From: an uncultured bacterium
GTDB taxonomy: Bacteria > Bacteroidota > Bacteroidia > Bacteroidales > Bacteroidaceae
DNA: 64,000 nucleotides
Reading direction: 5' to 3'
Assembly (NCBI GenBank): GCA_946188155.1
Contig: CAMHUC010000013.1
Coordinates: 1-64,000 of the forward strand
Positions 1 to 8,885 of this stretch are shown here, piece by piece; position 1 is the stretch's first letter; each line of letters starts with the position of its first letter. The position numbers and the translations under genes are program-made. The notes under the pieces are model-generated. The model was given only the letters and a program-made list of their open reading frames with translations. It had not been told where the DNA came from and did no database searches.

Positions 1-26
1 ACGGAGCGGTGAAGATGAGAGGGATA

Positions 27-410
27 CTAAATCGTATCGAGGAAGTACTTGATCGCAGCTTGCAGAGAGTCGAGGTCGTTCTTGATAATATCAAAGACCA
101 GATAACCGTTAATATCGAAATAGCCATGTGCTATATGGTTACGGATACCGATAACTTCCGGCCAGGGAATCTCTGGGCGTTCAGTCAAGAGTTCTCCTTT
201 TGTTATTTCGTCTATCTGTTTGATACCTTCCCCTATGGCCTCTATCAGCATACAGTTTGCTGCCAGCTTTTGCATTCCGCTGGAGGATAAGTAATAATCC
301 TCCGCAGAAATGACATCCGCGTTCCACTCTTTCAGTTGATTGATGGCATTATCAATCTGCTCAAAAGTGTTCTTGACCCTATCCCGTTTAATTAATGACG
401 TAAATTCCAT
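27..410 (-). CDS. hepT: HepT-like HEPN toxin (RNase), 127 aa
   Basis: Probable toxin of a HEPN/MNT toxin-antitoxin pair. HEPN toxins of this class are RNases whose activity is blocked when the partner nucleotidyltransferase modifies the active-site region. The diagnostic R-x4-H-x-Y motif is visible as RNHIAHGY, with R90, H95 and Y97, and the length of about 130 residues is usual for the family. It overlaps the antitoxin gene upstream by 23 bp, the normal order for such pairs, so the two are co-transcribed from the promoter at 715-746. The assignment rests on motif and context; cellular target and toxicity are inferred from the family. Confidence 0.88.
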   Translation of the reverse strand: MEFTSLIKRDRVKNTFEQIDNAINQLKEWNADVISAEDYYLSSSGMQKLAANCMLIEAIGEGIKQIDEITKGELLTERPEIPWPEVIGIRNHIAHGYFDINGYLVFDIIKNDLDSLQAAIKYFLDTI

Positions 411-684
411 CGCGATTTATGTCTTTTAATAGATAAGGGTTAATATGCTTGTGCATGTGAATGACATCAACAGGGCACTCCAACAGTCGCTCCAAGTAAC
501 GCTGAAGACGCACAATGAGGTAGATGCGAGGCTCCATTTCCACACAAACGTCCACATCGCTGCCCTCATGCTGCTCACCACGAGAGACTGAGCCAAATAG
601 GCGCAGTGTACGTACTCCGAACTGGGTACGAATCTCATCGGAGTGGCCCTTGATCAGGTCAATATATTCACTTGTCGTCTTCAT
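388..684 (-). CDS. mntA: MntA-like minimal nucleotidyltransferase antitoxin, 98 aa
   Basis: Antitoxin partner of the HEPN protein. The nucleotidyltransferase fold signature GS-x10-D-x-D is complete, with G31-S32 and D43-x-D45 inside RLFGSVSRGE...GSDVDV. Characterised MntA proteins neutralise HepT by transferring AMP to it. The 98-residue length fits the minimal family, which lacks the C-terminal substrate domain of larger nucleotidyltransferases. Its start overlaps nothing upstream and a good Bacteroidota promoter lies 31 bp away. It is the first gene of a two-gene operon. Confidence 0.88.
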   Translation of the reverse strand: MKTTSEYIDLIKGHSDEIRTQFGVRTLRLFGSVSRGEQHEGSDVDVCVEMEPRIYLIVRLQRYLERLLECPVDVIHMHKHINPYLLKDINRDGIYVIN

Positions 685-714
685 CGAATTGATGCTATAA
701 CTCGTTCAACGTTG

Positions 715-746
715 CAAAGATACACATTATTCTGGAAACTCCCAAA
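715..746 (-). promoter_or_regulatory. Promoter of mntA-hepT
   Basis: Reading the minus strand, TTTG (743-746), a 20-bp spacer and TATCTTTG (715-722) match the Bacteroidota primary sigma consensus TTTG-N19-21-TAnnTTTG. The -7 box lies 31 bp upstream of the mntA start. Confidence 0.75.
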
Positions 747-857
747 TGAATCATGGAAAAAGAAACCTCAGCAGATGAAAACTCAAATAACAAGGGTGTT
801 TTTTGTTATATGGCACGCTAACAAAAGAACCATCCCTCCATTATCTGAAACTATCTT

Positions 858-1094
858 TTAAGTATTTTCCGGTGGGTCAGAGTCCCCTGATCCGATATAT
901 CGCTTCCTGCTGACTTCGGCCCCGTCTAGGCTCCAGTCGCACTTGCTGCCCAGCAGTTCGTCGATGTCTGTTTCCACCCGCTGCTTCATCAGCATTTCGC
1001 CGCTACGGTAGCTGTTCAATCGATGATTGATCTGCTGCCCGCTCATTGTCAGGCAGACAGACATTGATATGATTGTTAATGATATTTTCTTCAT
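858..1094 (-). pseudogene. N-terminal fragment of a secreted protein
   Basis: A 78-residue frame with a signal peptide (MKKISLTIISMSVCLTMSGQ) followed by about 45 residues including NHRLNSYRSGEML, which reminds me of the start of large Bacteroidales RHS/YD-repeat proteins (recollection only). It ends at once inside a GGGTCAG-type repeat (872-890), so the last dozen residues are translated repeat, and no downstream domain follows. I read it as a truncated gene whose remainder was lost at the repeat. It could still be a short secreted peptide. Confidence 0.5.
872..890. repeat. Partial GGGTCAG...CCCCTGA palindromic repeat
   Basis: GTGGGTCAGAGTCCCCTGA is a shortened copy of the repeat found in full at 1675-1699 and 1871-1899. 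It truncates the fragment gene at 858-1094. Confidence 0.7.
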
Positions 1095-1156
1095 GTAATT
1101 TTAGTGTTTAAATTATAAATTGATCAAAGATCTGCCCTTCGATCTTTAGGTGACTG

Positions 1157-1660
1157 TCACGGCATGCCCTCGTCTTCTGATATCATTTTGTCTTCTACAA
1201 TCTTAGGAAGAAACAACGTGTCTGGACGAGTATTTACCATGAGTATAGAATCATTATAATACATGTATACCGCATGACGGATATAATTAACTGCACCAGA
1301 TTCTTTATTATAGCCATAAGAGTTTATATCACTCTCACTTACAAACATCTCCGGCACATCCATGATTAATTGTAAATCAGTCAGTATGAATACCTTTGCA
1401 TTATCAATCACAATAGGTAGAAGCGAATGTAGTTCTTGCTTCGACTGCCTATTTAAGGGACCTACAAGAAACCCCGTTGTCGTAATTCCCAATTGATCTG
1501 AAACGGTGTGCTTGAGTACCACCAAATAAGCAGAATACTCTTTATGTGATGAAATATACGCCTTAATACTATCTCGACAATCCTTTTTCAATTTCCATCT
1601 ACAATCATAGTTGTTTACACAAGAAATAAAAAATGGGATCAAAATAATGATATTCAACAT
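1157..1660 (-). CDS. Small lipoprotein of unknown function, 167 aa
   Basis: I do not recognise the family. The start at 1660 gives a short, strongly hydrophobic leader MLNIIILIPFFISC with a lipobox-like cysteine at residue 14, which suggests an outer-membrane or periplasmic lipoprotein. The frame stays open 29 codons further upstream, but those codons are translated GGGTCAG repeat (1675-1709) and lack signal-peptide character, so the downstream ATG is preferred. It stands alone between repeats, with base composition more AT-rich than the carbohydrate genes, consistent with an acquired segment. Confidence 0.6.
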   Translation of the reverse strand: MLNIIILIPFFISCVNNYDCRWKLKKDCRDSIKAYISSHKEYSAYLVVLKHTVSDQLGITTTGFLVGPLNRQSKQELHSLLPIVIDNAKVFILTDLQLIMDVPEMFVSESDINSYGYNKESGAVNYIRHAVYMYYNDSILMVNTRPDTLFLPKIVEDKMISEDEGMP

Positions 1661-1674
1661 TTTTTTCAAAGGAA

Positions 1675-1709
1675 TCAGGGGACGGTTCTCTGACCCACCT
1701 CTGACCCAC
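1675..1709. repeat. GGGTCAG palindromic (REP-like) repeat, copy 2
   Basis: TCAGGGGACGGTTCTCTGAC plus a second CTGACCCAC unit lie directly upstream of the lipoprotein gene. The reverse complement of 1675-1699 matches 1871-1895 at about 24 of 25 positions, so the two form an inverted pair about 170 bp apart. In the families I know, sequences of this kind accompany REP-associated tyrosine transposases; no such transposase is in the window. Confidence 0.7.
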
Positions 1710-1995
1710 TTTTGGTTGATACTACAGATGTTATTCATTCCTTTCATTAATAAGTTAAATATGCGGGCAAAGATACGAAATTTGTATCATAATTGCAAGT
1801 AAATGATAGTAAAATCTCTTCTATACTAATAAATAACACTATTTATTTGGCAGTCTCGGCAATTCTTTGAGTGGGTCAGAGAGCCGTCCCCTGACCCACC
1901 CAATCTAAAGACACAATATTTATCAGAATTATCCAAATTTGAATAATCCTATTTAATTTAAGAAGCGTGGATGGGGCAAGAGAATCTAATAATAG
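1710..1995. other. Intergenic stretch, AT-rich
   Basis: Apart from the repeat copy at 1871-1899 and the terminator that follows at 1996-2025, I see no gene, clear promoter or further structure here. Confidence 0.5.
1871..1899. repeat. GGGTCAG palindromic (REP-like) repeat, copy 3
   Basis: Inverted partner of the copy at 1675-1699, with core GTGGGTCAGAGAGCCGTCCC followed by CTGACCCAC. It is itself palindromic at the ends (GTGGGTCAG/CTGACCCAC). Confidence 0.7.
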
Positions 1996-2025
1996 AAAAA
2001 AACGCTCCCGATTGGGAGCGTTTTT
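1996..2025 (-). terminator. Intrinsic terminator of the PL11 operon
   Basis: Stem CGCTCCC (2003-2009), loop GATT, stem GGGAGCG (2014-2020), flanked by seven As on the left and five Ts on the right, so it can act in both directions. It begins 3 bp after the minus-strand stop codon at 2028. Confidence 0.9.
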
Positions 2026-2027
2026 AC

Positions 2028-4055
2028 TTATTCGGCCACAAAGTCGGGCAAATAGAAGCCGAGGTGAGGCGGTTGGTTGTAGGCCGTATTCTGCCAGGCC
2101 ACGCCCATGCGGTAGGTGTGGTCGTGCATCAGCGTCGGCACACGGTAGTCTGTGGGGATGTTGGTGGTGAAGATGTTCAGCGTGCTGCTGGTGCTCGAAT
2201 CCCAAAGGATGAGTTCCTCGCGCCAGTCGCCGAAGAGGTCGGCCTGTAGGTTGGGCGTCTTCTTCGTAGAATTGCAGGTGCTGGAGTTGCCATAGTTGTA
2301 GAACGTCATCACGCGCTTCCAACTACTGCCGTCCCAGGCGTCGAGAGTATTGCCGTCGAGCGTCTGGTCGTAGCAGGTGCCGTCCCAGTACATACGGAAG
2401 TTGACGGAGGTGTTCTTCGAACCGACTATCTCGCCCGACTTTACACTACGCTGTGCGCGCTCGTCACTCGACCAGAACTCGAAGCCACGGCTGCCAGGAA
2501 TCACGTCGGCTGCCAGACCGCGGCCGTTGTCCTTACCAGCGCTGCCACCACGGAAGATGACCTCGCCGGTAGCTGCATCGTGCAGGTCCCACGAGTAGGT
2601 GCCCTTCTCCTCATGCACCTCGAACACCTGGAAGCCGCCACGGTCGGGATCCATTGTGCTGAGGTGGATGGCGTCGCCGTGGCCGAAGCCGGTGGCATAG
2701 AGCAGCTTACCGTCATCGTCGAGTGCTGCTGAGCCCCAGATGATCTCATCACGCCCGTCACCGTCGACATCGGCGATAGAGAGGTTGTGGTTGCCATTGC
2801 CGTACATCGTGCAGCTGCCCTCGCCACTGGTGGCTGCAGGGGCCGTCACCTTGGCCGACTCCTTCATGTCGGCACCGACGAGCGACCACTCCATCCTGGA
2901 GTCGGAACGGTGGAGCCAACGGTGCTTCAACTGCGAGCCGTCGAAATCGACAGCCCAGATGTAGGCGTAAGTATAGTAGCCACGGCTGAAGATGCCGCTG
3001 GCTGGAGCGTCGGGGCCGTCAAGACAGGCCACGGCTGCCAGATAGCGTTCGCCACGATTGCCGTAGTCGCCACGGTCCTTCTTGCCGCTGCGGTCATCCC
3101 AGTTGAAAGTGCCTGCGGCCTCGCTGAGCTCGGCCAGCGCATTGCGGTTGGGATAGTAGGCGATGGTGTGGATGGCAGCACCCGTCAGACCGCTGAACAC
3201 GGTGAGGTACTCCTGTCCGCCGTTGATACGTCCGGCAGAGGTACGCCAGTCCTTCTCGTTGTCGGCAGCCTTGATGGCCTCGTCGGTAGCGGCTTGGTTG
3301 ACATACCGGCCCAGTCCGTCCTTAGAGCCGGGGGCTGTCTTGCACATCATCTCGGCCACGCCGTCGCCATTGAAGTCGTAGACCATGAACTGCGTGTAGT
3401 GGGCTCCGGCACGGATGTTCACGCCGAGGTCGATACGCCACAGCTTGGTGCCGTTGAGCTTATAGCAGTCGATGTAGACGTTATCGGTCTTGTCGCTCTG
3501 TGAGTTGTCCTTCGAGTTGGAGGGGTCCCACTTCACGAAGATCTCATACTCACCGTCGCCGTCGACGTCGCCCACGGAGCAGTCGTTAGGCGAGTACTCA
3601 CCACCGAGAGCTCCCGTGGCGGGACGGTCGAGGGCCAGCGTCATGTAGGGCTTGTCCCATGGTGTCACCTCGCCGGAGGTCTCCACGGTCTTGCCGTTGA
3701 CCTTGCGCACCACCTGATACTTCGAAGCCGTCGTGCCCTCCTCGTCGGAATAGTTCGACGCCTGCAAGTCCTCGGCAATGGTCTTGCCATCGCGCACCAC
3801 GTCGAAGGTTGTGCGGGCATCGTCGGTGCCAAGCAGTCGCCAGCTGACGAAGATGCCCTTCGCCTGCGGCAGGGCCACCAGGCCGCGCCCCAGTTTCTCC
3901 ATCTGACTCTCGGGAGTGCTCAGTTGCTGAGCCACCTTTTCTTCGGGAGTGTCACCGCCGGGCGTCACTGCATTGTCGTACTGCTCTAAGCAGCCTCCCA
4001 TCATCAGGCCGCTGCTCAGGATGGCGGCCATCATCCATTGTCTGTTTTGCTTCAT
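2028..4055 (-). CDS. PL11 rhamnogalacturonan lyase, lipoprotein, 675 aa
   Basis: Endo- or exo-acting lyase of family PL11, cleaving the rhamnose-galacturonate backbone of rhamnogalacturonan-I by beta-elimination. The N-terminus is a lipoprotein signal ending LMMGGC, so surface or periplasmic anchoring is expected. The protein starts with the typical KLGRGLVAL...GIFVSWRLLGTD segment, then a beta-propeller rich in calcium-binding loops such as DVDGDGEYEI, DFNGDGVAEM and DVDGDGRDEI, and ends with the conserved TYRMGVAWQNTAYNQPPHLG block. It is the last gene of an operon: its start is 6 bp from the stop of the larger PL11 gene. Family assignment is firm; mode of cleavage cannot be told from the sequence. 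Confidence 0.95.
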   Translation of the reverse strand: MKQNRQWMMAAILSSGLMMGGCLEQYDNAVTPGGDTPEEKVAQQLSTPESQMEKLGRGLVALPQAKGIFVSWRLLGTDDARTTFDVVRDGKTIAEDLQASNYSDEEGTTASKYQVVRKVNGKTVETSGEVTPWDKPYMTLALDRPATGALGGEYSPNDCSVGDVDGDGEYEIFVKWDPSNSKDNSQSDKTDNVYIDCYKLNGTKLWRIDLGVNIRAGAHYTQFMVYDFNGDGVAEMMCKTAPGSKDGLGRYVNQAATDEAIKAADNEKDWRTSAGRINGGQEYLTVFSGLTGAAIHTIAYYPNRNALAELSEAAGTFNWDDRSGKKDRGDYGNRGERYLAAVACLDGPDAPASGIFSRGYYTYAYIWAVDFDGSQLKHRWLHRSDSRMEWSLVGADMKESAKVTAPAATSGEGSCTMYGNGNHNLSIADVDGDGRDEIIWGSAALDDDGKLLYATGFGHGDAIHLSTMDPDRGGFQVFEVHEEKGTYSWDLHDAATGEVIFRGGSAGKDNGRGLAADVIPGSRGFEFWSSDERAQRSVKSGEIVGSKNTSVNFRMYWDGTCYDQTLDGNTLDAWDGSSWKRVMTFYNYGNSSTCNSTKKTPNLQADLFGDWREELILWDSSTSSTLNIFTTNIPTDYRVPTLMHDHTYRMGVAWQNTAYNQPPHLGFYLPDFVAE

Positions 4056-4061
4056 TGTCGC

Positions 4062-7000
4062 TTATTTGATTACTATCTTCTTTCCATTCTTGATATAGAT
4101 GCCCTTCGGCAGCGTGATGCCATCCGGCATTTTGCGGCCACGGAGGTCATAGATGGAATCGTCAGTTGTCAATTGTCCATTGCCAATAGCCTTAATACCT
4201 GTCGGCTCGTTGGTCACTTTCAGCACGCCCTCGGCCTTCAGCAGACCACTGGTATCCCAGTAGAGACCCTCGGGCAGTTCGGGCAGGGTGACGACGGTAT
4301 TCGACGTGGTCTGCAGGCTCTTGGCCTTCCACAGAGTAACCCTGTCGCCAACCTTGAAGTCGTAGCCAGAGTGCGTAATGGTGATGGCCTCCGACACAAT
4401 GAGCGCACCAGCTATTTCTACTGCCGGTACAATGATGCCGCTACGCGACTTGGAAACCTTCAGTTCGAGTTTCTTCACCGTTGTCCGGCCATTGCCAGTA
4501 ATCGACACCTTTTCTGCGATGCGCCCGATGGTGACATCCTTGCCTGCGTTCTCAAAGGTGCCCTTCACGGTGGCACTGCCCAGGCCGTAGGTGTTGTTCC
4601 ACTGCAGCGAGGGGTCGTAGCTGCCGGTCTTGGTGTTCTGGAAGTTGATGGTTCCTGCGAACTGGCTCCAGTCGCCGGTCATGTTCGAGCGCACACTGGT
4701 CACGTTGACCGTCAGCTCGCCCTTGCCGAGCAGTTTGCCCTTATAGTCGCAGCGGGCGTCGAGCGTCCACGTCCCCTTGGCACCCTCTGGCACAACGATA
4801 GTCGTCGAGTTCGACGAGTAGCTGTAGATGTCGTCGGGATCCTTCAGCGTACCGCCGTTGATGACCACCGTATCGGGATACTGATGCACGCCGCCCTTCT
4901 CGCTGCCCTGCACCGTGCCCTTGTCAATGTAGAGGGCACCAATCTTGGCCGTGCCGCCGATGGCGAGCGTGCCGATGCCGGTCTTGTGGAGCGCCGACTT
5001 CTTCGTGCCGCTGATATTGCCGTTAGCGGTCAGCGTGCCAGAGGCTACGGAGATGGTGCCGTCGTCCTCACTCACCGTGATGGGCTGCGTCGTGACGACG
5101 GTATTGGGCACGGCCAGCGTACCGCCATTCATAATAATAGGTGTAGCGGTGCCGCCGAGGTTGCCGTATTCCGCACCGTCGCTGTTGGCCAGTGCCGAGA
5201 CGGTAAGCGTGCCCTCGTTGATGGTCACGTCGCCTGTCATCTTGTTGGTATTCTTGATGGTCAGGTTGCCCGTGCCCTCCTTGGTCAGCGTGGCCTCACC
5301 GATGATGCTGCCGTCGCCGGAGAGTGTATAGTCCTTCTCGCTATTGGTGAACACGAGGCTGGCGGGCGACACATCCTCGCTGACGGTGACTGCCGTCTGT
5401 TGAGCATCGTCGCCGAAGGTCACCTCATCGCCCGTCACGAAGAGGTCCTTCGTGCCGTCGGCCAGGAGGAAGTTCTCCGTCTCGGCAAAGTCCCAGATGC
5501 CGTCCTCGCCACCATCCCACATCACGGCAGCTGCTTGCCGCAAGGCTGTTACGCTGAGATAGACCATTCCGTCCTCATCGACGAGCTTGGCCTTCACGCC
5601 ATCGACGCCTTCGAGCACGATGTCATCCACGCTGCCCTCTATCTTGGCTGCATCCACCAACAAGTACTTGCCCTCTGCCAGATTGCCTTCAGAAGCGATT
5701 TCAAACACTGGTGCCGAGTACTTCGGGCCGTACTGCCAATCCTTCTTCTCGATGGTCAGCACATCGGCCTTCACGCAGTCGGCCTCAGTGCCTGATATGC
5801 CAAAGACTACCCTTGCGCCGAAGCCCAACTGCAGCGAGTTGGTCTCCACCCTTCCCTTCGGCTTGAGCACCGATGCATAGTCCATCTGAATCCCGTTCAA
5901 GAATTTACCGCCATTGGAATGGAGCTCGGCAAAGCGGTTCAGCCAGACATGGCTCTTCTGCATCGTACCGTCAAAGCTGAGTTTGCCAGCCCACACATCG
6001 GTATTGCCGCTGTAGGTCTCCGTCACCTTGGGCAACACGAGCGTTCCGTCGCCCTGCTTCACCAGTCGCATGTTGCCCGTGAAGGCACCACCTGTCAAGG
6101 TGTGGGTATAGTATTCGCGAGTGATGTTATTGTTGTCATCGTGGCCCTGCACCCAACTTGGCGCATTGTCAATCAGCACAGGTGTCGTGTAGCCGTCCTG
6201 CACGCTGACCGTCATGTCGTTAGTCTCGCAAAGGATGGTATAGTCGGGATTCAGCCGTTCGTTCAGGTCCAGTTCTCCACCATTTCCTATCTCCTGACGC
6301 TCTGTCATCGTCAGTGCCGGCGGAGCCTGGGTGATGCCCTCCAGCTCGCCCACGAAGTAGCTCACGTGGGGCGGCTGGTTGTAGCCGCACATCTGCCACA
6401 CCATAGCGTTGCGGTACTGCATATCGTGCCACAGGGTGTAGAGGCGATGCTCGGTGGGGATGGCTGTGGTGTAGATGCGGATCTTGTTGTCGCGGGTGCG
6501 CATGATGACCTCCTCGCGCCAGTCACCGAGGATGTCGCCCTGATAGCAGGGAGTGCCCTTGGTGTCGTTGTTGGTCATCGAGCCGGTCAGGGTCTGGATG
6601 AGTCCCTTGCCGTATTTATAGATGCCGCCGGCGGTGTTCTTACCATTGGTGTAGTTGAACGACTCGTCGAGCAGGTCGCCATCCCAGTAGATGCGCATGT
6701 TCTGCGCCATGTCATTCTTTGTGGCTCCGGGGATGACGTTGCGATAGACTGCACCGATGACACCCGGATCACGCGATGATGTGCCGATGGCGCCGGGATA
6801 GTCGTTGCTGAAGTTGGCCATGATGGCACGGCCATCATCAGCCGTGGCCGTGTACTTATAATATATTTTGGCTGTCGTACCGTCGCGCAGGCAGTTGCCA
6901 TAGACCGGCGCGTCCTCGATACAGGTGAATATCTCCTGCCCTTTTGTATAGGGGTCGAAGTCGCCGTGGTGCTGGGCATCACCGTGGCCGAAGCCCGATG

Positions 7001-8165
7001 TGGAGAGGCCATGGCCGTTGTCATCGATAACCATCGAGCCGAAGCAGATCTCGTCGCGTCCGTCCCAGTCCACGTCGGCGATGCCATAGTTATGGTAGCC
7101 CTGCCCGTACCAGGGAGAGCCGGGCGTATTGCAGTTCCAACGCCAGCGCTCCTTCAACTCATGGGTAGCGGGATCCACGTCGAGGGCAATCATCTTGTGG
7201 CGGGTATAGATGCCGCGTGCCAGGAAGATGCTGGGCTTGCGACCGTCCAGGTAGGGTGCGCCGAAGAAGTGCTTCGTAGAGCGGTGGCCGTAGCCGTCGC
7301 CCCAGGCAGCCTCTAAGCTGGTCTCTCCATCCTCTAATCGCTTCAGGGGGTACTCTATCGTCTGATAGGGCACACCCGTCTCGCCGTTGATATACACCAG
7401 ATACTCGGCGCCCTCGTGCATGAACCAGTTGGTGCCGCCGCCGGTGCCTGCACGATAGTTCTTCGTGGCGTCGCCGATGACGTAGGTCTTGCCGTCGGCG
7501 GCGTGGATGGTGGTGCCGTCGGCAGCACGGATCAGGGCCTCGGCCTTGCCGTCCTGGTCCCAGTCGTAGGCCACGATGTTCTGCTCGTTGTTCTGGAAGT
7601 CGCCCATATTGGGGCCGAAGTCGAGCCACCACAGGCGGGTGCCGTCGAGCTTCATCACCTCGGCGATGGAGTACTCACCGTTGTTGCCGCCCTTGGGATA
7701 GCTGGCACTGATCTCGCTCTGGTTGTCGAACTTCATCAGGATCTCCAACTGCCCGTCGCCATCGACGTCGGCCATACAGGCATCATTGGGTACGAAGGTG
7801 GAGGTCAGGCCGCTGTGGTCGGGCGTGATCTCCAGCCAGCCCTGGCCCCACACCGCAGCCTCCTTCGACTGCGCCTGTTCCTTGCCACGCACCACGGCCG
7901 TCACCGTGTACCTGCTGCCTTCTGAGCCTGCCGCATCGGTGAAATTCGACACCGTGAGCGGCTCGCTGTTCAGCTTCGTGCCGTCGCGGTAGATGTTGTA
8001 AGTCACGTCATAATACTCCTCGGCCAGGATGCGCCAGGAGCAGAACACGCCGCCGTCGGTCTTCACGGCCACCAGCCCGCGGTCGAGCTTGTCGGTCATG
8101 CGCTGGGCAGCGGCATTGGCTGTTGCCATCAGCACTACGAGTGCTGCCATCAATAGTCTTTTCAT
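4062..8165 (-). CDS. PL11 rhamnogalacturonan lyase fused to beta-strand-repeat region and sorting tail, 1367 aa
   Basis: Residues about 20-620 form a complete PL11 lyase (RMTDKLDRGLVAVKTDGGVF near the start, propeller loops DVDGDGQLEI, DWDQDGKAEA and DVDWDGRDEI, and YRNAMVWQMCGYNQPPH at the end). About 700 residues follow that are rich in Gly/Thr/Val and repeat a pattern like KEGTGNLTI...GDVTINEGTLTV, as in autotransporter-associated beta-strand repeats, so a beta-helix is likely. The C-terminus YDLRGRK...GIYIKNGKK resembles a type IX secretion sorting tail. The ATG at 8165 begins MKRLLMAALVVLMATANAAAQ, a clean Sec signal; an in-frame TTG upstream overlaps the previous gene and is disfavoured. 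Most PL11 enzymes are about 600-700 residues, so the extension is unusual. Confidence 0.92.
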   Translation of the reverse strand: MKRLLMAALVVLMATANAAAQRMTDKLDRGLVAVKTDGGVFCSWRILAEEYYDVTYNIYRDGTKLNSEPLTVSNFTDAAGSEGSRYTVTAVVRGKEQAQSKEAAVWGQGWLEITPDHSGLTSTFVPNDACMADVDGDGQLEILMKFDNQSEISASYPKGGNNGEYSIAEVMKLDGTRLWWLDFGPNMGDFQNNEQNIVAYDWDQDGKAEALIRAADGTTIHAADGKTYVIGDATKNYRAGTGGGTNWFMHEGAEYLVYINGETGVPYQTIEYPLKRLEDGETSLEAAWGDGYGHRSTKHFFGAPYLDGRKPSIFLARGIYTRHKMIALDVDPATHELKERWRWNCNTPGSPWYGQGYHNYGIADVDWDGRDEICFGSMVIDDNGHGLSTSGFGHGDAQHHGDFDPYTKGQEIFTCIEDAPVYGNCLRDGTTAKIYYKYTATADDGRAIMANFSNDYPGAIGTSSRDPGVIGAVYRNVIPGATKNDMAQNMRIYWDGDLLDESFNYTNGKNTAGGIYKYGKGLIQTLTGSMTNNDTKGTPCYQGDILGDWREEVIMRTRDNKIRIYTTAIPTEHRLYTLWHDMQYRNAMVWQMCGYNQPPHVSYFVGELEGITQAPPALTMTERQEIGNGGELDLNERLNPDYTILCETNDMTVSVQDGYTTPVLIDNAPSWVQGHDDNNNITREYYTHTLTGGAFTGNMRLVKQGDGTLVLPKVTETYSGNTDVWAGKLSFDGTMQKSHVWLNRFAELHSNGGKFLNGIQMDYASVLKPKGRVETNSLQLGFGARVVFGISGTEADCVKADVLTIEKKDWQYGPKYSAPVFEIASEGNLAEGKYLLVDAAKIEGSVDDIVLEGVDGVKAKLVDEDGMVYLSVTALRQAAAVMWDGGEDGIWDFAETENFLLADGTKDLFVTGDEVTFGDDAQQTAVTVSEDVSPASLVFTNSEKDYTLSGDGSIIGEATLTKEGTGNLTIKNTNKMTGDVTINEGTLTVSALANSDGAEYGNLGGTATPIIMNGGTLAVPNTVVTTQPITVSEDDGTISVASGTLTANGNISGTKKSALHKTGIGTLAIGGTAKIGALYIDKGTVQGSEKGGVHQYPDTVVINGGTLKDPDDIYSYSSNSTTIVVPEGAKGTWTLDARCDYKGKLLGKGELTVNVTSVRSNMTGDWSQFAGTINFQNTKTGSYDPSLQWNNTYGLGSATVKGTFENAGKDVTIGRIAEKVSITGNGRTTVKKLELKVSKSRSGIIVPAVEIAGALIVSEAITITHSGYDFKVGDRVTLWKAKSLQTTSNTVVTLPELPEGLYWDTSGLLKAEGVLKVTNEPTGIKAIGNGQLTTDDSIYDLRGRKMPDGITLPKGIYIKNGKKIVIK

Positions 8166-8200
8166 CTGTCTTTCTTGATTTGTTATAGTAGTCAGTTCCT

Positions 8201-8752
8201 TCAATCCTTAGTCGCGCTGTCCACGAGATAGGAGATGCCGTTCGTGGTCAGGTCGGCAGTACTGCCCTCGCAGGTGAGTTCCTGCACCGTGATGCTCGCC
8301 GAAAGCGTCTTGTAGTTGTTGGAATAGAGGGTAACAACACCCAGCAGGGCGTTCACCTGATAATCCTCGCCGCCGACGGTCACCGTGAACGACCAGTCCG
8401 TAGGTTCCATCTGTACATACACCTGGTCGCCGAGTATCGACATGGCTTGTGTAGGAGCCACAAAGTTTGCAGGGCGAGCCGTCTTGAGGGCCTCATCCAG
8501 TTCCTCGCCGCTGAAGAACTTCTTCAGCAGCGGTGTGACGGGCAGGCCGCGCAGGGTAAAGTCTGCCCCAAACGTCATCGTCACGTCCACCGGCACATTC
8601 TCGTCGGTCACTTTGCCTCGCCATGTTCCCTTCATGTCGTTGAAAGCCTGCTGTGCATCCTCCACCGTCACTTCTTGTTTTGAGTCAACAGAACAGGAGC
8701 TGAATGCCGTCAGGCATAGCACCGAAAGTATAAACGCAGTTATTTTCTTCAT
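8201..8752 (-). CDS. Small lipoprotein, first gene of the PL11 operon, 183 aa
   Basis: Signal MKKITAFILSVLCLTAFSSC ends in a lipobox cysteine, so this is a lipoprotein. A WRGKVTDENVPVDVTMTF segment and alternating beta-strands suggest a compact beta-rich domain. It recalls the Bacteroidales lipoproteins grouped as DUF4840, but I am not certain of that. The gene lies 35 bp upstream of the large PL11 gene behind a strong promoter, so it is the leader gene of a three-gene operon and may help bind or display the lyases or their substrate. No catalytic motif is apparent. Confidence 0.75.
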   Translation of the reverse strand: MKKITAFILSVLCLTAFSSCSVDSKQEVTVEDAQQAFNDMKGTWRGKVTDENVPVDVTMTFGADFTLRGLPVTPLLKKFFSGEELDEALKTARPANFVAPTQAMSILGDQVYVQMEPTDWSFTVTVGGEDYQVNALLGVVTLYSNNYKTLSASITVQELTCEGSTADLTTNGISYLVDSATKD

Positions 8753-8781
8753 TGCATCGTAGTTTTATTAGTTTTACGATG

Positions 8782-8813
8782 CAAAGTTAATGCAAATTCG
8801 CCAAACCGCCAAA
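8782..8813 (-). promoter_or_regulatory. Promoter of the PL11 operon
   Basis: Minus strand: TTTG (8810-8813), 20-bp spacer, TAACTTTG (8782-8789). The box lies 29 bp upstream of the lipoprotein start and is the left part of repeat cassette A. Confidence 0.8.
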
Positions 8814-8880
8814 TGTTTCGGAGAATAATTACGGAAATCGCCGCACCCTCGGGGAGAGGAGTGCGGCGACTGATGATTTA
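8782..8880 (-). repeat. Terminator/promoter repeat cassette, copy A
   Basis: Shares with copies B, C and D the block CCAAATGTTTCGG...ATACGGAAATCGCC and the hairpin CGCCGCAC...GTGCGGCG. The left palindrome arm seen in the other copies has diverged here. The hairpin follows the stop of the gene at 8886 and the promoter serves the gene at 8752. Confidence 0.75.
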
Positions 8881-8885
8881 TATTC

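Noticed and set aside
1876..2322. 148-residue minus-strand frame across the PL11 terminator
   Set aside because: It is an out-of-frame shadow of the PL11 C-terminus that runs through a terminator and a repeat.
8166..8204. Earlier TTG start of the large PL11 gene overlapping the lipoprotein stop
   Set aside because: It would put 13 polar residues before the signal peptide. The ATG at 8165 is the normal signal-peptide start.
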